Shown: positions 6,758 through 10,137 of the stretch, piece by piece
How the letters are laid out: each line of letters opens with the position of its first letter
Position numbering within the stretch: position 1 is the stretch's first letter
NCBI GenBank assembly: GCA_965549355.1
Contig: CBEVGD010000069.1
Span: 1 to 10,137 of the forward strand
Source of the DNA: M55B120 sp965549355
Lineage (GTDB): Bacteria; Actinomycetota; Humimicrobiia; Humimicrobiales; Humimicrobiaceae
Reading direction: 5' to 3'
DNA: 10,137 nt
Program-made: the position numbers and the translations under genes
Notes under the pieces: model-generated
Database searches by the model: none
What the model saw: the letters and a program-made list of their open reading frames with translations, nothing else
Told to the model about the DNA's origin: nothing

Positions 6758-8311
6758 TTATTGTTCCGGCCTTAAAAGGGGGAACAATATTACATCTCTT
6801 ATAGAATCGCTATTTGTAAGAAGCATCACAAGGCGGTCAATACCTATGCCCTCTCCCCCGGCAGGAGGCATTCCGTATTCAAGAGCCTTCAAAAAATCTA
6901 CATCTATCTTGCCTGTCACTCTTTCTTCTTCATCCCTGCTGCTTGCCTGTTTCCTGAACCTTTGCAGCTGCTCACCGGGGTCTATGAGCTCAGAAAAAGC
7001 ATTGGCTATTTCCTCTCCGCCTATAAACAGCTCAAATCTCTCGGTAAGCTCGGGTTTATCCGGATGCTGCTTTGCAAGCGGTGATATCTCCACCGGATAA
7101 TCCTTTATAAAAGTAGGCTGTATGAGCTTTGGCTCCACCAGCGCCTCGAATACCGCATTGATCATCTTGCCTTTCCCGGATTCCTTTTCGACTTTTATAT
7201 CGAGCTTCCGGCATATAGCTTCGAGTTCTTTACTGTCAGTACTAAAATCTATGTCTATTTTTCCAAAATGGCTTATTGATTCAAGCATCGTGTACCTCTG
7301 CCATTTTCCATTAAGATCTATATCCAGGCCCCTGTATTTTAAATTCAATTTGCCTGCAGCTTCCATTGAAATATATTTTATCAGCTCTTCCGTAAGGTCC
7401 ATAAGACTATTATAATCGCAGAAAGCCTGATAGAATTCGACCATAGTGAATTCTGGATTATGCTTATAGGAGATACCTTCATTCCTGAAATTTCTATTGA
7501 TCTCATATACTTTCTCAAAACCTCCGATCACGAGTCTTTTCAAATATAATTCCGGAGCTATCCTTAGATAAAGATCTATGTCCAGGGCATTATGATGAGT
7601 TATGAAGGGACGGGCCGCCGCACCTCCCGGTATTGACTGAAGCATAGGAGTCTCGACTTCCAGAAAGCCTCTGTCATCCAAAAATTTTCTCAGGGCATTT
7701 ATAGCTTTTATCCTTGTGATAAAGACTTCTCTTACATCCGGATTAACCATAAAATCCAGGTATCTCTGTCTATACCGGAGTTCCTTATCTTTAAGGCCAT
7801 GCCACTTCTCCGGAAGTATTCTCACAGACTTGCTCAGTAGCTGAAAGCTTTTAACTCCGATAGAGAGTTCTCCGGCTCTTGTAACAAAAACACTGCCTTC
7901 GACTCCTACCCAGTCTCCAGCATCAAGATCATCTGTGAATTCATTGTATTTCTCTTCTCCGATGCTGTTCTGGCTCAAAAAAAGCTGGATCTTTCCGGTA
8001 GAATCCTGGATATCGCAAAAAGTTGCTTTGCCGTGTCTTCTAAATACCATCAGCCTGCCTGCGATTTTGAATATCTCTTCAGTCTTTTCACCTGAGGTAA
8101 GTTTGGAATACCTTTTCCTTATCTCTGAAATATCAATATTTTTATCAAACCCCGCCCTGTATAATACCTTGCCGCTTTTCTTTAAGGCTTTTACCTTCTC
8201 AAGCTTCACCTTCAGGGCATCTGCAAGAGGTTCTTCCATTTCAAGCAGATATTCATATTTTTCTTCAACCGGCATATTCCGGCTATTATTCTTAATATTA
8301 TCATCTTTCAT
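6758..8311 (-). CDS. lysS: Lysine--tRNA ligase, class II
   Basis: LysS attaches lysine to tRNA-Lys with ATP in the cytosol. The 517-residue protein has an N-terminal OB-fold anticodon-binding domain (about 80-165, with IAGRLMVFRRHGKATFCDI) and a class II catalytic core. Motif 1 includes FLEVETPMLQ and PGGAAARPF (216-235). Motif 2 is NRNFRNEG and HNPEFTMVEFY (272-294). Motif 3 is GEGIGIDRLVMLL (486-498), with the ATP-binding R493. The first 15-20 residues look like a small extension beyond most homologues, but the chosen ATG at 8311 has AAGGA 11 bases upstream and no better start was seen. It lies 131 bases after greA and 30 bases before mcsA, in the slot where ctsR would be expected. All key residues are present. 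Confidence 0.97.
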   Translation of the reverse strand: MKDDNIKNNSRNMPVEEKYEYLLEMEEPLADALKVKLEKVKALKKSGKVLYRAGFDKNIDISEIRKRYSKLTSGEKTEEIFKIAGRLMVFRRHGKATFCDIQDSTGKIQLFLSQNSIGEEKYNEFTDDLDAGDWVGVEGSVFVTRAGELSIGVKSFQLLSKSVRILPEKWHGLKDKELRYRQRYLDFMVNPDVREVFITRIKAINALRKFLDDRGFLEVETPMLQSIPGGAAARPFITHHNALDIDLYLRIAPELYLKRLVIGGFEKVYEINRNFRNEGISYKHNPEFTMVEFYQAFCDYNSLMDLTEELIKYISMEAAGKLNLKYRGLDIDLNGKWQRYTMLESISHFGKIDIDFSTDSKELEAICRKLDIKVEKESGKGKMINAVFEALVEPKLIQPTFIKDYPVEISPLAKQHPDKPELTERFELFIGGEEIANAFSELIDPGEQLQRFRKQASSRDEEERVTGKIDVDFLKALEYGMPPAGGEGIGIDRLVMLLTNSDSIRDVILFPLLRPEQ

Positions 8312-8393
8312 ATTTTGGATTATCCTTAATTATTTTATTGATAAAAACCGGTCATGCTTCTTGATAAAACGAGAAAGTGACTGGCGATCTATT

Positions 8394-8423
8394 ATTATAT
8401 TCCTATATCCCGGGAAATGAAAA
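8394..8423 (-). promoter_or_regulatory. Possible internal promoter for lysS and the clpC group
   Basis: In the 131-base greA-lysS gap the minus strand has TATAAT (8394-8399) preceded by an 18-base spacer and TTTTCA (8418-8423, four of six matches to TTGACA). Transcription would start near 8387, about 75 bases before lysS. The -10 is perfect, the -35 is weak. No other gene, T-box or terminator is evident in this gap. Support is sequence match and placement only. Confidence 0.35.
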
Positions 8424-8442
8424 TGCTGCCAGGCGCAGGGTC

Positions 8443-8910
8443 CTATCTTATTTTAAGCACTTTAAGCCTGATAATGCTCAGGGGGGTCTTGACCTGTATT
8501 TCTTCTCCTATCTTTTTACCAAGAAGAGCTCTTCCCATTGGAGACTCGTCTGATATCTTATTATTATCAGGATCAGATTCAACAGAACTCACAATCAGAT
8601 ACTTTTTCTTTTTATTTGAATCGAGGTCATTTACCTCTATGCTGGAACCGAGATCAACAATATCTTTATGTCCATTCCCATCAATAATAACATGCTTACT
8701 TAGAATATCAGTTATTTGTTCTATCCTGCCCTCTATGAATGCTTGTTCATTCTTTGCATATTCGTATTCAGTATTCTCTGAAAGATTCCCGGTATTGTCT
8801 TTGGCATCTTTTAGCCTTCCCGCTATCTCTCTTCTTTTATTACTGACAAGCTCTTCTTTCTCCTCTATCAGCCTATTATATCCCTCTTTAGTCAAACGGT
8901 ATTCTTTCAT
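8443..8910 (-). CDS. greA: Transcript-cleavage factor GreA, with altered tip residue
   Basis: GreA enters the secondary channel of RNA polymerase and stimulates cleavage of backtracked RNA. The 155-residue protein has the normal layout: an N-terminal coiled-coil hairpin (about 1-75, with LTKEGYNRL, NLSENTEYE and EQAFIEGRIEQI) and a C-terminal FKBP-like domain (about 85-155, with SPMGRALLGKKIGEEIQV). In E. coli GreA the loop tip carries D41 and E44, which hold the catalytic magnesium. Here the equivalent positions are Asn42 (codon AAT at 8785-8787) and Glu45, so the Asp is replaced by Asn while the neighbouring SEN-EY motif is normal. Cleavage stimulation may be reduced; this is inference. An AGGGG ribosome site lies 5 bases before the ATG, and a perfect-consensus promoter stands about 90 bases upstream. 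Confidence 0.95.
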   Translation of the reverse strand: MKEYRLTKEGYNRLIEEKEELVSNKRREIAGRLKDAKDNTGNLSENTEYEYAKNEQAFIEGRIEQITDILSKHVIIDGNGHKDIVDLGSSIEVNDLDSNKKKKYLIVSSVESDPDNNKISDESPMGRALLGKKIGEEIQVKTPLSIIRLKVLKIR

Positions 8911-9001
8911 GGATACCCCTACCCCGATAAATCAAATATTACTTTATTACTGTTATAAATATGCTGGCATTGTAAAATAGTTTATGATATTTAATTGAGG
9001 T

Positions 9002-9030
9002 ATTATATTGTATGAATTTACAGATGTCAA
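9002..9030 (-). promoter_or_regulatory. Perfect-consensus promoter of greA
   Basis: On the minus strand TTGACA (9025-9030) is followed by exactly 17 bases and then TATAAT (9002-9007), an exact match to the bacterial housekeeping promoter. The start would fall near 8995, leaving a leader of about 85 bases before greA. That leader is AT-rich and shows no strong hairpin. Because the following genes lie close together on one strand, this promoter probably feeds greA-lysS-mcsA-mcsB-clpC as well, alongside internal starts. Confidence 0.75.
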
Positions 9031-9160
9031 AACAAATAACCTTATTTATTGTCGTCCTGCAATATTGTCACTTATTGGTTGTTCGGGGGAAATGTCACCT
9101 ATGAATAAAAGAGAGACGATATCCCGCATGGCAGATAGAGATACGGCAATAGAAAATCAT
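9031..9160. other. Intergenic stretch with TGTCAC repeats and tiny plus-strand frames
   Basis: No family is recognised here. The plus strand has two direct repeats, TTGTCACTTAT (9065-9075) and ATGTCACCTAT (9092-9102), whose starts are 27 bases apart. Two tiny plus-strand frames overlap at ATGA: 9012-9104 (30 codons, hydrophobic middle, start ATG) and 9101-9181 (26 codons beginning MNKRETISRMADRD, rich in charged residues, with GGGGGA 10 bases upstream). The second ends one base inside the pstB end. The arrangement could be the remnant of an insertion-sequence end, since spaced short repeats are typical of transposase-binding ends, but no transposase or inverted repeat was found. Chance is equally possible. 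Confidence 0.25.
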
Positions 9161-9194
9161 CGGGAGATTCGCCGTTTTTAGCCAAATCTGCCCG
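9161..9194 (-). terminator. Imperfect hairpin across the pstB stop codon
   Basis: On the minus strand CGGGCAGATT (9185-9194), inside the last pstB codons, can pair with AATCTCCCG (9161-9169) across a 15-base loop, giving 9 base pairs with one bulged C. The pstB stop codon is in the loop. No run of U follows, so it is not a classical intrinsic terminator; it could protect or end the pstB message. Called from pairing alone. Confidence 0.25.
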
Positions 9195-9960
9195 TTATAT
9201 AGTCTTCAGTACGCTTATCTTTCGGATTGGTAAATAATTTATTGGTATCATCGTATTCTATAAGTGTCGAGGGATTTCCAAAGCTTTCCATTAAAAGAAA
9301 TGCTGTCTTCTGGGAAACTCTGGCTGCCTGCTGCATATTATGTGTGACTATGACTATCGTATAGTTTTGTCTGAGCTCATCTATTAGATCCTCTATCTTC
9401 TGTGTGGAGATTGGGTCAAGCGCAGAAGCAGGCTCGTCCATCAGTATTATATCGGATTCAACTGCGAGCACCCTGGCAATGCACAGTCTTTGCTGCTGGC
9501 CGCCGGAGAGGTCAAGTGCGCTGGTATTTAGTTTTTGTTTTACTTCATCCCAGAGAGCAGCCTTTTTGAGGCTTATCTCGACAATACCGTCCAGATCCGA
9601 TTTTGAGTGTTTGCTATGGAGCTTTGGTCCATATGCTACATTTTCATATATCGTTCTGGGAAATGGATTGGGCCTCTGAAAGACCATGCCTATTTTTTTG
9701 CGGAGCTCAACCACGTCAATACCGTCTTTGTAGATATCCACACCATCTATGACTATATCCCCTTCGACCTTTGTCCCGGGAAGAAGATCGTTCATCCGGT
9801 TAAAGGTCCTGAGCAGAGTAGATTTACCGCATCCCGAAGGACCAATCAATGCAGTAATCGAATTACTGGGAATCTCCATAGCGATATCTGCCAGCACCTT
9901 ATTGGTGCCATAGTAAAAACCATAGCCGGTGATTTCTATTTTTGTATTATTTGCTCCCAA
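9178..9960 (-). CDS. pstB: Phosphate ABC transporter ATP-binding protein PstB
   Basis: PstB is the membrane-associated ATPase that powers high-affinity phosphate uptake through the PstA-PstC channel. The 260-residue protein shows the full ABC set: Walker A GPSGCGKST (40-48), Q-loop Q95 in MVFQRPNPFP, signature LSGGQQQRLCIAR (151-163), Walker B D175-E176 in ILMDEPASALD, and switch H207 in VTHNMQQAAR. NRMNDL and RPNPFP mark it as PstB rather than another ABC ATPase. The start is TTG at 9960, with GAAGAGG only 4 bases upstream; an in-frame TGA lies further up and no better start was seen. Neither pstA upstream (at least 177 bases without a gene) nor phoU downstream is adjacent, unlike the common pstSCAB-phoU order. 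Phosphate starvation control would be expected, but no Pho box was identified. Confidence 0.95.
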   Translation of the reverse strand: MGANNTKIEITGYGFYYGTNKVLADIAMEIPSNSITALIGPSGCGKSTLLRTFNRMNDLLPGTKVEGDIVIDGVDIYKDGIDVVELRKKIGMVFQRPNPFPRTIYENVAYGPKLHSKHSKSDLDGIVEISLKKAALWDEVKQKLNTSALDLSGGQQQRLCIARVLAVESDIILMDEPASALDPISTQKIEDLIDELRQNYTIVIVTHNMQQAARVSQKTAFLLMESFGNPSTLIEYDDTNKLFTNPKDKRTEDYITGRFG

Positions 9961-10013
9961 AATACCTCTTCCCGATCTTTTTATATTTCTGTTCTGTCAT
10001 GCAGCCTTTGCTT

Positions 10014-10042
10014 TTAATATTTTCTAAAGGAAATAATATCAA
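10014..10042 (-). promoter_or_regulatory. Candidate promoter of pstB
   Basis: On the minus strand TTGATA (10037-10042, five of six to TTGACA) is followed by 17 bases and TATTAA (10014-10019, four of six to TATAAT). Transcription would start near 10007, about 47 bases before the TTG start of pstB. The region is very AT-rich, so a chance match is possible. It fits the lack of a pst gene immediately upstream. Confidence 0.4.
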
Positions 10043-10137
10043 ATATCCCAAAAAAGATAACCGTTGCAGGATAAATTTAATATTTTTTTAATATTCCAGA
10101 TTTTTACAGTTTCAGATTTATCTTTTCTTTTCCACAT

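Noticed and set aside
8421..8442. Small CTGC/GCAG hairpin just after the greA stop, as a terminator
   Set aside because: The stem is only four base pairs and is not followed by a real U tract.
8417..8980. A 187-codon plus-strand open frame, rich in Ser and Leu
   Set aside because: It covers greA in antisense and has no independent start signal or family match.
9947..10000. A 17-codon minus-strand frame (MTEQKYKKIGKRYFGSK) overlapping the pstB start, as a possible leader peptide
   Set aside because: The candidate promoter would start transcription only about 7 bases before its ATG, too close to include a useful ribosome site. Overlap with TTG-started pstB can be chance.
10104..10137. Possible C-terminal end of an upstream gene at the right edge
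   Set aside because: Several frames stop within the last 35 bases (for example one ending VEKKR), but too few codons are visible to choose one or name a product.

Overview
The window is an AT-rich (roughly 40% G+C by eye) stretch of bacterial chromosome in which every convincing gene lies on the minus strand. Read in the direction of transcription (right to left) the order is pstB, then greA - lysS - mcsA - mcsB - clpC - disA - ispD - ispF, then a broken methyltransferase gene that runs off the left edge. Standard code and ordinary Shine-Dalgarno sites are used. The lysS/mcsA/mcsB/clpC/disA/ispD/ispF neighbourhood is typical of Firmicutes (Bacillus and Clostridia) and partly shared with Actinobacteria. 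The likely source is therefore a Clostridia-like Firmicute or another AT-rich lineage of the Gram-positive (Terrabacteria) side; I cannot name a species. Two members of the Firmicute arrangement are missing: ctsR (lysS directly precedes mcsA) and radA (clpC directly precedes disA).

Layout. 9961-10137: gene-poor leader with a plausible promoter for pstB. 9178-9960: pstB, phosphate-transport ATPase, without pstA or phoU beside it. 8911-9177: intergenic region holding a perfect-consensus sigma-70/sigma-A promoter (TTGACA, 17-base spacer, TATAAT) that drives greA and probably the genes after it, plus short repeats and tiny plus-strand reading frames of unknown meaning. 8443-8910: greA. 6758-8311: lysS, with its own candidate promoter. 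6191-6727 and 5122-6198: mcsA and mcsB, overlapping by 8 bases. 2647-5115: clpC. 1483-2580: disA, preceded by a strong promoter-like sequence. 705-1415 and 221-688: ispD and ispF of the MEP isoprenoid pathway. 1-206: start of a frameshifted SAM-dependent methyltransferase gene.

How the genes fit together. McsA, McsB and ClpC normally form a protein quality-control branch: McsA activates the arginine kinase McsB, which marks proteins with phosphoarginine, and ClpC (with ClpP) binds the mark and degrades them. DisA makes c-di-AMP and scans DNA. IspD and IspF catalyse two MEP-pathway steps. GreA rescues backtracked RNA polymerase and LysS charges tRNA-Lys.

The most notable point is that McsB has lost almost every residue needed for kinase catalysis (the NEED motif, the active-site Cys, the GEGS-loop Glu and several phosphate-binding Args), while McsA is intact and ClpC keeps both N-terminal glutamates that read phosphoarginine. 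It therefore looks like a pseudokinase acting as an adaptor. A second active-site change is in GreA, where the metal-binding Asp at the coiled-coil tip is Asn. No rRNA, tRNA, CRISPR array or complete mobile element was seen.
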